A DNA stretch of 64,000 nt from Bacteroidaceae bacterium (lineage in GTDB: Bacteria > Bacteroidota > Bacteroidia > Bacteroidales > Bacteroidaceae), in contig JAFSPM010000018.1 in assembly GCA_017442855.1 (NCBI GenBank), forward strand, positions 79,853 through 143,852, read 5' to 3'. This document shows positions 39,135 through 45,982 of the stretch, in pieces (within the stretch, counting starts at the first letter, position 1; every line of letters begins with the position of its first letter). The translations under genes were made by a program, and so were the position numbers. The notes below the pieces were generated by a model, which saw only the letters and a program-made list of their open reading frames with translations, made no database searches and was not told the DNA's origin.

Positions 39135-39989
39135 ATGAAGAAAATTTTCGGAGGCAACAAATATACCCCCAATGGTTATAGCAAGGAAGTGGAAGACAAG
39201 GTGCAGGACTGCATCCGTCGAGGCTATCACGTACCTAAACGCTCCTTGCTCCGCACAAAAGAACAGATTGAAGGCATTCGTGCCGCAGGAGAGATTAACA
39301 AAGCCCTGCTCGACTATATCACTCCGTTGGTGAAAGAAGGTGTTACCACGGCCGAACTCGACCACGCCGTATATGCTTTCACCACCGACCACGACGCCAT
39401 CCCTGCCCCCTTCTTGTACGAAGGCTTCCCCAAGAGTTCCTGCATCAGCATCAACGATGTGGTGTGTCACGGCATCCCCAGTGTGAAGGAAGTCATCAAG
39501 GACGGCGACATTGTGAATGTGGATGTTACCACCATCTACAAAGGCTACTTCGCCGATGCCAGTCGTATGTTCATGATTGGCAATGTCAGTGAAGAGAACC
39601 AGAAGCTGGTGCGTGTGGCAAAGGAATGTCGCGACATTGGTGTGGAGATAGCCAAGCCTTGGGCCCGCTTGGGCGATATTGGCGAAGCCATTCAGAACCA
39701 CGCCGAGAGCAACGGTTTCAGTGTGGTACGCGACCTGTGCGGACACGGTTGTGGCGTGAAGTTCCACGAAGACCCCAACGTCAACCATTTTGGCAAGGCA
39801 GGAACAGGCATGGTTTTGGTACCAGGTATGACGTTCACCATCGAGCCAATGATCAACATGGGCAAATTTCAGGTGTTCATCGACGAGGATGATGGTTGGA
39901 CGGTCTGCACCGAAGACGGGCTTCCCTCCGCACAATGGGAAAGCCATATCTTAATCACAGAAACTGGTAATGAGATACTTTGTGAGTAA
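39135..39989 (+). CDS. map: Methionine aminopeptidase, type I
   Basis: A 284-aa enzyme that removes N-terminal Met. The metal site is visible: VDVTTIYKGYFADASRMF (two Asp), GHGCGVKFHEDP (His), the TIEPM Glu and the final AQWESH. CVSINDVVCHGIP is seen here as SINDVVCHGIPS. A 40-residue N-terminal extension precedes the pita-bread core. The gene ends exactly where lepA begins (39989/39990), so both form one operon. Confidence 0.95.
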   Translation: MKKIFGGNKYTPNGYSKEVEDKVQDCIRRGYHVPKRSLLRTKEQIEGIRAAGEINKALLDYITPLVKEGVTTAELDHAVYAFTTDHDAIPAPFLYEGFPKSSCISINDVVCHGIPSVKEVIKDGDIVNVDVTTIYKGYFADASRMFMIGNVSEENQKLVRVAKECRDIGVEIAKPWARLGDIGEAIQNHAESNGFSVVRDLCGHGCGVKFHEDPNVNHFGKAGTGMVLVPGMTFTIEPMINMGKFQVFIDEDDGWTVCTEDGLPSAQWESHILITETGNEILCE

Positions 39990-41771
39990 ATGAAAAACAT
40001 TCGAAACTTCTGCATCATCGCCCATATCGATCATGGCAAGAGTACCCTGGCAGACCGTCTGCTGGAGTTCACCAACACCATACAAATCACCGAGGGACAG
40101 ATGCTCGACGACATGGAGCTGGAGAAAGAGCGAGGCATCACCATCAAGAGCCACGCCATCCAGATGGAGTACCAGTACAAGGGCGAGAAATACATCCTCA
40201 ACCTCATTGACACTCCGGGACACGTGGACTTCAGCTACGAGGTGAGCCGCAGCATTGCCGCCTGCGAAGGAGCCCTGTTGGTGGTCGATGCCAGTCAGGG
40301 TGTACAGGCACAAACCATCTCCAACCTCTATATGGCGTTGGAGCACGACCTCGAAATCATCCCCGTCATCAACAAGTGCGATATGCCTAACGCCATGCCC
40401 GACGAGGTGGAGGACGAGATTGTCGAGCTGTTGGGATGCGACCGCAAAGACATCATCCGTGCCAGTGCCCGTACAGGCTTGGGTGTAGAAGAGATACTGA
40501 ATGCCATCGTCGAGCGTGTGCCCCATCCAGAAGGCGACGAGGACGCTCCGTTGCAGGCACTCATCTTCGACTCCGTCTTCAACTCCTTCCGAGGCATCAT
40601 CGCCTATTTCAAGGTAGTGAACGGTGTCATCCATAAGGGCGACAAGGTGAAGTTCTTCAATACCGGCAAGGAATACGATGCCGACGAGGTGGGCGTGCTC
40701 AAGATGGACATGATACCCCGCAACGAGTTGCGTACAGGCGATGTAGGCTATATTATCAGTGGCATCAAGACCTCTACTGAGGTACGTGTGGGCGATACCA
40801 TCACCCACATAGCCCGTCCGTGCGACAAAGCCATCTCAGGTTTCGAAGAGGTGAAGCCCATGGTCTTCGCCGGCGTCTATCCCATTGCCCCCGAGGACTA
40901 TGAGAACCTGCGTGCCAGCTTGGAGAAGCTCCAGCTCAACGATGCCGCATTGACCTTCCAGGCAGAATCATCCGTAGCCTTGGGCTTTGGCTTCCGTTGT
41001 GGCTTCCTGGGTCTGCTCCACATGGAGATTGTGCAGGAGCGCCTGGATCGTGAGTTCGACATGGACGTCATCACCACCGTCCCCAACGTAAGCTATAACG
41101 TCTATGACAAACATGGTGTGATGACCGAGGTACACAACCCGGGATCCATGCCCGACCCTACCACCATCGACCATATCGACGAGCCCTATATACGTGCCAG
41201 CATCATCACCGCCACCGACTATATCGGTCCTATCATGACGCTCTGCTTAGGCAAGCGTGGCGAACTGGTGAAGCAGGAATATGTCAGTGGCAACCGTGTA
41301 GAGATTTATTATGACATTCCGTTGGGAGAGATTGTGATTGACTTCTACGACAAGCTCAAGAGCATCTCCAAGGGTTATGCCTCGTTCGACTACCACTCCA
41401 ACGGCTTCCGTCCTTCCAAGCTCATCAAGCTCGACATCCTCCTCAACGGCGAGCCTGTCGATGCCCTCTCTACCCTTACCCACGAGAGCAATGCCTACGA
41501 CCTTGGACGCCGCATGTGTGAGAAGCTCAAAGAGCTGATACCCAGACAGCAGTTCGATATTGCCGTACAGGCAGCCATCGGAGCCAAAATCATTGCTCGT
41601 GAGACTATCAAGCAAGTACGCAAGGACGTTACCGCCAAGTGCTATGGTGGTGATGTCAGCCGTAAGCGCAAACTGTTGGAGAAGCAGAAGCGAGGCAAGA
41701 AACGCATGAAGCAAATCGGCAATGTAGAAGTGCCACAAAAAGCCTTCCTTGCCGTCCTCAAGCTGGATTAA
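39990..41771 (+). CDS. lepA: Elongation factor 4 (LepA), back-translocating GTPase
   Basis: A 593-aa translational GTPase. G1 is [11 protein letters not shown]3 DTPGH, G4 NKCD. Domains III-V and the LepA-specific C-terminus ([20 protein letters not shown]) are complete. It is coupled to map by direct abutment. Its stop is followed within 5 bp by a truncated DUF1294 frame. Confidence 0.97.
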   Translation: MKNIRNFCIIAHIDHGKSTLADRLLEFTNTIQITEGQMLDDMELEKERGITIKSHAIQMEYQYKGEKYILNLIDTPGHVDFSYEVSRSIAACEGALLVVDASQGVQAQTISNLYMALEHDLEIIPVINKCDMPNAMPDEVEDEIVELLGCDRKDIIRASARTGLGVEEILNAIVERVPHPEGDEDAPLQALIFDSVFNSFRGIIAYFKVVNGVIHKGDKVKFFNTGKEYDADEVGVLKMDMIPRNELRTGDVGYIISGIKTSTEVRVGDTITHIARPCDKAISGFEEVKPMVFAGVYPIAPEDYENLRASLEKLQLNDAALTFQAESSVALGFGFRCGFLGLLHMEIVQERLDREFDMDVITTVPNVSYNVYDKHGVMTEVHNPGSMPDPTTIDHIDEPYIRASIITATDYIGPIMTLCLGKRGELVKQEYVSGNRVEIYYDIPLGEIVIDFYDKLKSISKGYASFDYHSNGFRPSKLIKLDILLNGEPVDALSTLTHESNAYDLGRRMCEKLKELIPRQQFDIAVQAAIGAKIIARETIKQVRKDVTAKCYGGDVSRKRKLLEKQKRGKKRMKQIGNVEVPQKAFLAVLKLD

Positions 41772-41775
41772 ACAA

Positions 41776-41913
41776 TTGACAACCCAGGCGATAGCATACC
41801 TCCTCATTGGCCTCAACGTCCTCACATTCTTTGTCTATGGCATAGACAAGTGGAAGGCCAAGCGTGGCAGTTGGCGCATACCAGAAGCCACCTTGCTTAT
41901 CCTTGCTTACTAG
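41776..41913 (+). pseudogene. Truncated DUF1294-family gene
   Basis: From a TTG just after the lepA stop the frame reads AIAYLLIGLNVLTFFVYGID, then KWKAKRGSWRIPEATLL, and stops after 45 codons at TAG. This is the N-terminal half of a DUF1294 small membrane protein; intact members (about 90 aa) continue with a second membrane helix after LLILA. The break coincides with the first palindrome of the 41903-42122 array. The missing C-terminal half was not found downstream in this window. Confidence 0.75.
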
Positions 41914-42122
41914 TAGTAAACCCATCGCTTACTACTAGTAAACCCACCGCTTGCTACTAGTAAACTACAAAATTCTCTAGAGAATATTTGGACGAGAACC
42001 GTTCTCGCAAGGCACGAGAACCGTTCTCGTTGGCGACGAGCTACGTCCTCGTTTTTTTTCCTAGTTAGGAAAAAATATTTCCCTAGTTAGGGAACAAGTT
42101 TTTGCTAACTAGGCAACCCAGC
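41903..42122. repeat. Array of ten diverse palindromes with 22-bp period
   Basis: Palindromes are centred at 41913, 41935, 41957, 41978.5, 42000, 42022, 42044, 42064.5, 42086.5 and 42109, giving nine intervals of 20.5 to 22.5 bp. Cores: TTACTAGTAGTAA, TTACTACTAGTAA, TTGCTACTAGTAA, ATTCTCTAGAGAAT, CGAGAACCGTTCTCG (twice), ACGAG-N7-CTCGT, CCTAGTTAGG, CCCTAGTTAGGG and TTGCTAACTAGGCAA. The arms differ from unit to unit while symmetry and spacing are kept. About 5-7 bp between palindromes are non-symmetric (for example ACCCA). No coding potential is seen. Confidence 0.9.
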
Positions 42123-42126
42123 AAGC

Positions 42127-42459
42127 TAAAACATGCCGACACTCCACTTTTTCCACTTAACAAACTCACAATATGTTTGTTAACCCAGTGGAGTGTTTTC
42201 CAAACACTCCACCATCACTCCACCATCACTCCACCCCCTCTCCACTGAAAAACAAGGCCTCAGAATTGACACTATGATACACATATCAATGTAAACTTAG
42301 TGTATAGTTGCCCTTCATCCATTAATCCTATCAAATAGTCAATATATGATACTCCATGAAAAGTGGAGAGTTAGTGGAGTGTTTGCAAAACACTCCACGC
42401 TTCATATTAGTTGGAGTACAGTGTGTTATAGGTAAAAAGTGGAGTGACGGCATGTTTTA
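42127..42459. repeat. 333-bp element with 26-bp terminal inverted repeats and CACTCCAC boxes
   Basis: 42127-42152 and the reverse complement of 42434-42459 are identical except for one base; the shared core is AAACATGCCG-N-CACTCCAC. Inside, exact CACTCCAC boxes lie at 42140, 42188 (reverse), 42205, 42216, 42227, 42374 (reverse), 42391 and 42439 (reverse), with variants near 42237, 42363 and 42410. Three boxes are spaced at 11 bp. Two hairpins, 42188-42212 and 42374-42398, have GTGGAGTGTTT/AAACACTCCAC arms, and each matches the other inverted. The middle (42240-42360) is AT-rich. It carries no gene. It resembles an iteron-type origin or a MITE-like unit. Confidence 0.85.
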
Positions 42460-42539
42460 TGTAAATTCTTCATCATTTTTAAGAGCAAAATAATTTGAAA
42501 ATAAACGCCAATAAAATCAAAAGCTATCTTTATTTTTAG

Positions 42540-42577
42540 TATCTTTGCGTTCGCATAGCTAAAAAGGAGGCATGTGA
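42540..42577 (+). promoter_or_regulatory. Promoter -7 box and SD-start-stop leader ahead of vapE-like gene
   Basis: A perfect TATCTTTG (42540-42547) lies 120 bp upstream of the VapE-like gene ATG; no -33 TTTG at proper distance was seen. In the leader, AAGGAGG (42564-42570) is followed by C and then ATG TGA (42572-42577), a start codon next to a stop. Confidence 0.5.
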
Positions 42578-42659
42578 CATCGAATTAGCCACTCTTTCTC
42601 CCATCCCTTTGCTTTTCTGAAATGCAAACAATTATTTATTTTTAAACACATTTTTTTTA

Positions 42660-43847
42660 ATGATTAAAGACCTCTCTAAGGGGCAGACTGCGGTCTATCA
42701 GATAGAGTGCTTTCTGCAAGAGAACTACGAGTTTCGCCACAACGTGCTTAGCGGCAAGGTGGAATTCCGACAAATTACTAATTTCGACCAAGCAGATGAA
42801 TGGTCGGTTGTTACAGCAAAGGTGATGAACTCCATCGTGCGTAAGGCGAAAATGGAGTATATCGGCAGAAACTCCCCACGAACCGACATCGAGGAGTATA
42901 TCAACTCGGATGCCGTGAAGGAGTATGACCCCATCAGTGATTACCTGACCCACCTGCCTGAATGGGACGGCAAGAACCATGTGGCCGATTTGTTCAACCG
43001 CATTCCCGGACTTACCTCCGAGCAGCTGTCCTGGTGCAGTACCTGGCTCCGTTCAACAGTGGCCCATTGGCTGGGCCTGGATCATTTGCACGGCAATGAG
43101 TGTACACCTATTATGATAGGTCGTCAGGGGTGCGGCAAGACCACCTTTGCCATGAACCTGCTTCCCCCTGCTTTGCGAACCTACTATCTGGATCATATCA
43201 ACTTCGGCAATAAGTTTGATGCGGATATGGCATTGACCCACAACCTGCTGGTAAACATCGACGAGTTTGCCAACATGAAAGGAAGTCAGCAAGGCAAACT
43301 GAAGCACACCCTCTCCAGACAGAAAGTAAACGGTCGTCCAATCTTTGGTAAGACGCAGGAAGACCGCAGGCGCTATGCCTCGTTCCTGGCCACCACCAAC
43401 GACGAGCAACCGCTTTGCGACCCAACAGGCAGTCGTCGATTTATTTGTCTGAGGGTGCCCGACAAGATGATGATCGACAATGTGTCGCCCATTGATTACG
43501 AGCAACTCTATGCTCAAGTGATGTATGAGATCATTGCCTCGCAAACGCCCTATTGGTTTACTAATGCCGAAGAGGAGCGCATCCAGCTGATGAACCAGCC
43601 CTATATAAAGGAGGAGAGTCTGGAAAACATGCTATCCATTTTCTATAAGGTGCCTTCAGGGGAGGAAAAAGGCGAATGGCTGAGCTTGGGCCAAGTGATT
43701 GAGAGCATGCAAGGAACCTATCCTAAACTAAGGAACGACCATTCCACCCGCATCAAGATAGGGCTTGCCCTGCGGCAGATGGGGTGTGTGGCCAAAGAAA
43801 CCAATCGAGGCTTTAAGTATCAGCTGATAGAACTCGAAGCTGCTTGA
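42660..43847 (+). CDS. VapE/VirE-type helicase domain protein
   Basis: A 395-aa protein of the virulence-associated E family, a P-loop NTPase group related to phage and satellite replication helicases. Walker A is GRQGCGKT (154-161), Walker B LLVNIDEF (196-203), sensor 1 SFLATTN (241-247), and an arginine-rich TGSRRF motif follows (256-261). The N-terminal part (1-145) with YDPISDYLTHLPEWDG is typical; a primase domain is absent, and no primase gene is next to it. The C-terminal 70 residues resemble a winged-helix tail (DUF3874-like). It stands alone with its own promoter and terminator, downstream of the iteron-like element. Function is not shown. Confidence 0.85.
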   Translation: MIKDLSKGQTAVYQIECFLQENYEFRHNVLSGKVEFRQITNFDQADEWSVVTAKVMNSIVRKAKMEYIGRNSPRTDIEEYINSDAVKEYDPISDYLTHLPEWDGKNHVADLFNRIPGLTSEQLSWCSTWLRSTVAHWLGLDHLHGNECTPIMIGRQGCGKTTFAMNLLPPALRTYYLDHINFGNKFDADMALTHNLLVNIDEFANMKGSQQGKLKHTLSRQKVNGRPIFGKTQEDRRRYASFLATTNDEQPLCDPTGSRRFICLRVPDKMMIDNVSPIDYEQLYAQVMYEIIASQTPYWFTNAEEERIQLMNQPYIKEESLENMLSIFYKVPSGEEKGEWLSLGQVIESMQGTYPKLRNDHSTRIKIGLALRQMGCVAKETNRGFKYQLIELEAA

Positions 43848-43868
43848 TGAGCAAGTGGACAATAGATT

Positions 43869-43900
43869 AGTGGCAAGAGTTTCCTCTTGCCACTATTGTT
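43869..43900 (+). terminator. Terminator after the VapE-like gene
   Basis: A perfect 11-bp stem AGTGGCAAGAG / CTCTTGCCACT with loop TTTC, followed by a T-rich ATTGTTTTATTT. Confidence 0.85.
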
Positions 43901-44020
43901 TTATTTACATCCATACGTAATCTTCTTGCCCTTATGTAATATTTCATACACCCACCCCACTATTTCATACAATCTATTGAAAATTAGCCCCAATCTCGGC
44001 TTTTTCTTTCCCCAATTCCC

Positions 44021-44071
44021 TGACTCAGATATCAGTTTTGTTGGGATTATGGGCCCCTGAGTATCTAACAA
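44021..44071 (+). repeat. Left direct-repeat block flanking the TA module
   Basis: TGACTCAGATATCAGTTT (44021-44038) is followed by a 23-bp segment (44049-44071, ending GTATCTAACAA). Both parts recur to the right of the TA genes, where the 23-mer matches at 19 of 23 positions. Confidence 0.7.
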
Positions 44072-44161
44072 AAAAAGCCCTGTGGGCGAATATCCATCGG
44101 TCTTTATCTTTAGTGTTATAATTATCGATTACTATTGAATTGCAAAAAAAAACAGATTTCT

Positions 44162-44192
44162 TTTGGAAATGTTCATTAATTAGTTAACTTTG
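44162..44192 (+). promoter_or_regulatory. Promoter of the higBA-like module
   Basis: TTTG (44162-44165), a 19-bp gap, then a perfect TAACTTTG (44185-44192), 25 bp before the toxin ATG. Confidence 0.75.
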
Positions 44193-44217
44193 CACCGAAT
44201 TAAACATTCATAGCAAT

Positions 44218-44565
44218 ATGGAAAAGATAAGAGACATCATTTTTTACAAGACATATTTCAAGGAGTTTTATATCCAACTCGATGAAAATGCACGTACTAA
44301 GATTAATTATGTACTGAAACTTATCCAAACACAGGAAAGGATCCCCATCAAATTCTTCAAGTTTATTGAAGGGTCAAAAGGATTATATGAAATCCGTGTT
44401 AAGGTTGAAACAAACATTTATAGGGTATTTTGTTGTTATGACAAAGGATCTATAGTTGTGCTTTTTAATGGCTTTGTAAAAAAGACTCAGAAAACGCCAA
44501 AATCAGAGATTGAAAAAGCCGAGGCAATAATGAAGGAATATTTTGAAAACAAGAAGGAGGGTTAA
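44218..44565 (+). CDS. higB: RelE/HigB-family toxin (phage-derived Gp49-like)
   Basis: A 115-aa protein of the RelE/HigB superfamily (DUF891/Gp49-like). Seen are KIRDIIFYKTYFKEFY, NYVLKLIQTQERIPIKFFKFIEGSKGLYEIRV and the strand block NIYRVFCCYDKGSIVVLFNGFVKKTQKTP with conserved Arg and Lys used by such toxins for mRNA cleavage at the ribosome. The order toxin-then-antitoxin and the 2-bp gap match HigBA. The basic pI and AT-rich codons differ from the flanking core genes. Activity as a toxin is inferred from family and context. Confidence 0.9.
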   Translation: MEKIRDIIFYKTYFKEFYIQLDENARTKINYVLKLIQTQERIPIKFFKFIEGSKGLYEIRVKVETNIYRVFCCYDKGSIVVLFNGFVKKTQKTPKSEIEKAEAIMKEYFENKKEG

Positions 44566-44567
44566 CT

Positions 44568-44879
44568 ATGAATACTGCAAAAGAGAAAAAAATACTAGAA
44601 AGCACTACATTTGAAGAGTTACTGGATGCAGAATATGGCAAACAGGGCACTGCAACCCGCGAGAAGTTTGAGGTTGATGCAGAGACTTTTATACTTGCCG
44701 AATGCTTGAAAGAACAACGTAAACTTGCTGGACTAACCCAACAGGAGTTAGCCGATAGAATTGGTACCAAGAAGAGCTATATCTCAAAAATAGAGAATGG
44801 GCATACCGATATTCAGTTGAACACCCTTTTCAGGATTATGAACGGATTGGGACGTAGGGTTAGGCTTACCATATTATAA
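44568..44879 (+). CDS. higA: Helix-turn-helix antitoxin (HigA/XRE type)
   Basis: A 103-aa protein with a C-terminal HTH: LKEQRKLAGLTQQELADRIGTKKSYISKIENGHTDIQLNTLFRIMNGLG is a standard Cro/XRE domain (residues about 45-95). The N-terminal 40 residues, starting MNTAKEKKILESTTFEELLDAEYG, are likely the toxin-binding part. It probably represses the higB promoter together with the toxin. It starts 2 bp after higB, and a strong terminator follows. Confidence 0.92.
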   Translation: MNTAKEKKILESTTFEELLDAEYGKQGTATREKFEVDAETFILAECLKEQRKLAGLTQQELADRIGTKKSYISKIENGHTDIQLNTLFRIMNGLGRRVRLTIL

Positions 44880-44918
44880 AAGCATTGACTGCAATGAGCA
44901 CGACAAGCTGTATGGGCT

Positions 44919-45028
44919 ATGGACCTCTGGGCATCTAACAAGGTGCAAGCATAAAAAAGTCCGATGAACCAACGTACAATCGGACTTTTTTATGCAACTC
45001 AATTGACTCAGATATCAGATATCAGTTT
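44919..45028 (+). repeat. Right direct-repeat block flanking the TA module
   Basis: 44919-44941 (ending GCATCTAACAA) matches the left 23-mer. After the terminator, 45004-45028 matches the left TGACTCAGATATCAGTTT but with one extra ATATCAG unit. Confidence 0.7.
44949..44995. terminator. Strong terminator after higBA, bidirectional
   Basis: A perfect 17-bp inverted repeat (GCATAAAAAAGTCCGAT and its complement at 44979-44995) with a 13-nt loop. The stem has a run of A on the left and T on the right, so it could end transcription from either side. Confidence 0.9.
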
Positions 45029-45116
45029 CAATCAACCCATCCAGTGGTCGAAACGCTTAGAGACATCTTTCAAATAATCGATAATTGGGAGGTGCTGCGA
45101 TAGATACTTTCGTTGT

Positions 45117-45590
45117 CTATCTCAGCTCCAAACGCATGTCGGTATAGGAGTGCGTCGTTTCTGCAAAGCCAAGCTTCTTGTAGATGGGATAGCCTTGTTT
45201 GGTGGCACGGAGGTCGATGCAACTCAGGCCTCGTGATTTGGCGTCCTCTACCAACTGTTGCATCAGGGTGGTGCAGAGCCCCTGACCACGATACTCCGGC
45301 AGGGTATAGACGCTGAAAACCTCGCCATAGAGACCGTTGAGCAAACGACAGTTGGCGGGCATCTCGAGGATGCTGAGGTAAACCACTGACACGATAACCC
45401 CTGCATCTCTGGCCACAAAGACAATCAGTTCAGTGCCGAGCTTTCTAGCGAAGAACGACAACAACTGTTGTTCGATGCATGCTTTGTCTTGAGGTGTTAC
45501 AGGACCATGATCGTCTTCTATGAACGCAATGCGTAAACGTATCAACTCGTCGACATCCTGCTTGGTGACCTGACCGTACACAATATTCAT
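45117..45590 (-). CDS. GNAT-family N-acetyltransferase
   Basis: A 157-aa protein. The core VYTLPEYRGQGLCTTLMQQLVEDAKSRGLSCIDLRATKQGYPIYKKLGF shows motif A (YRGQGL, CoA pyrophosphate loop) and the C-terminal YPIYKKLGF of GNAT enzymes. The N-terminus (QDVDELIRLRIAFIEDD) places the substrate-binding helix. The substrate is unknown. The gene stands alone, with a near-perfect -7 element TAACTTTG on the minus strand (45629-45636). Confidence 0.88.
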   Translation of the reverse strand: MNIVYGQVTKQDVDELIRLRIAFIEDDHGPVTPQDKACIEQQLLSFFARKLGTELIVFVARDAGVIVSVVYLSILEMPANCRLLNGLYGEVFSVYTLPEYRGQGLCTTLMQQLVEDAKSRGLSCIDLRATKQGYPIYKKLGFAETTHSYTDMRLELR

Positions 45591-45679
45591 AACCTATCCT
45601 CCGAAATTTTTGTTCATATGTTTGATGACAAAGTTAGTGTTTTTTTGCTCTTTATTGCTATATTTGCCAGAAAAAAGCG

Positions 45680-45982
45680 ATGAACAAGGTAAGAATAACG
45701 GCTATACGACAGACGGTCTATCCCGACCTGATGGCGAAATACGAGAACCCCATAGAACATACATGTGATGTGAAGGAGGGACAACAATGGCTATCCATCG
45801 GCGGACAATGTCCGGAGGGGATGTGCCCAGCTGCCTGGTATTCCATGAAAGAGTTTGTGGAGTCGCTGGCCAAGGGCGAGGGCAACTTCTACGACGGATG
45901 GATGCAGAACTCCATGAGTGCCATGATCAGCTGCAACGACGGCTTCCGTCCGTTCAGCTTCTATATCGAGGTGGTTGACTAA
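45680..45982 (+). CDS. TIGR04076-family protein
   Basis: A 100-aa protein with Cys-rich turns: HTCDVKEGQQWLSIGGQCPEGMCPAAWYSM and ISCNDGFRPFSFYIEVVD. The pattern of a CPEGxCPxAW loop and a C-terminal CxDGxxPxxF loop is the TIGR04076 layout, of unknown function; the paired Cys may bind a metal. It converges on the TonB receptor, and the stops overlap by 3 bp. Start ATG was taken as the first in frame; a TATATTTG (45659-45666) lies just upstream. Confidence 0.7.
   Translation: MNKVRITAIRQTVYPDLMAKYENPIEHTCDVKEGQQWLSIGGQCPEGMCPAAWYSMKEFVESLAKGEGNFYDGWMQNSMSAMISCNDGFRPFSFYIEVVD

Larger units (their letters stand above)
43848..44217. other. Intergenic stretch between the VapE-like gene and the TA module
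   Basis: These 370 bp contain the VapE terminator, an AT-rich spacer, one arm of the direct repeats (44021-44071), and the promoter of the toxin gene. No open frame of note was seen in it. Confidence 0.7.

Noticed and set aside
38667-39947. 426-codon open frame on the minus strand
   Set aside because: It lies opposite the golvesin-like gene and map, has no family features, and is explained by codon bias of the real genes.
41903-42122. CRISPR array
   Set aside because: Units are not identical repeats with unique spacers; the whole unit varies while keeping its symmetry, the pitch is too short, and no cas genes are present.
42127-42459. Insertion sequence
   Set aside because: Terminal inverted repeats exist, but there is no transposase frame and no clear target duplication.
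41772-45030. Prophage or integrative element
   Set aside because: No integrase, structural, relaxase or mobilisation gene is present; only the helicase and a toxin-antitoxin pair.
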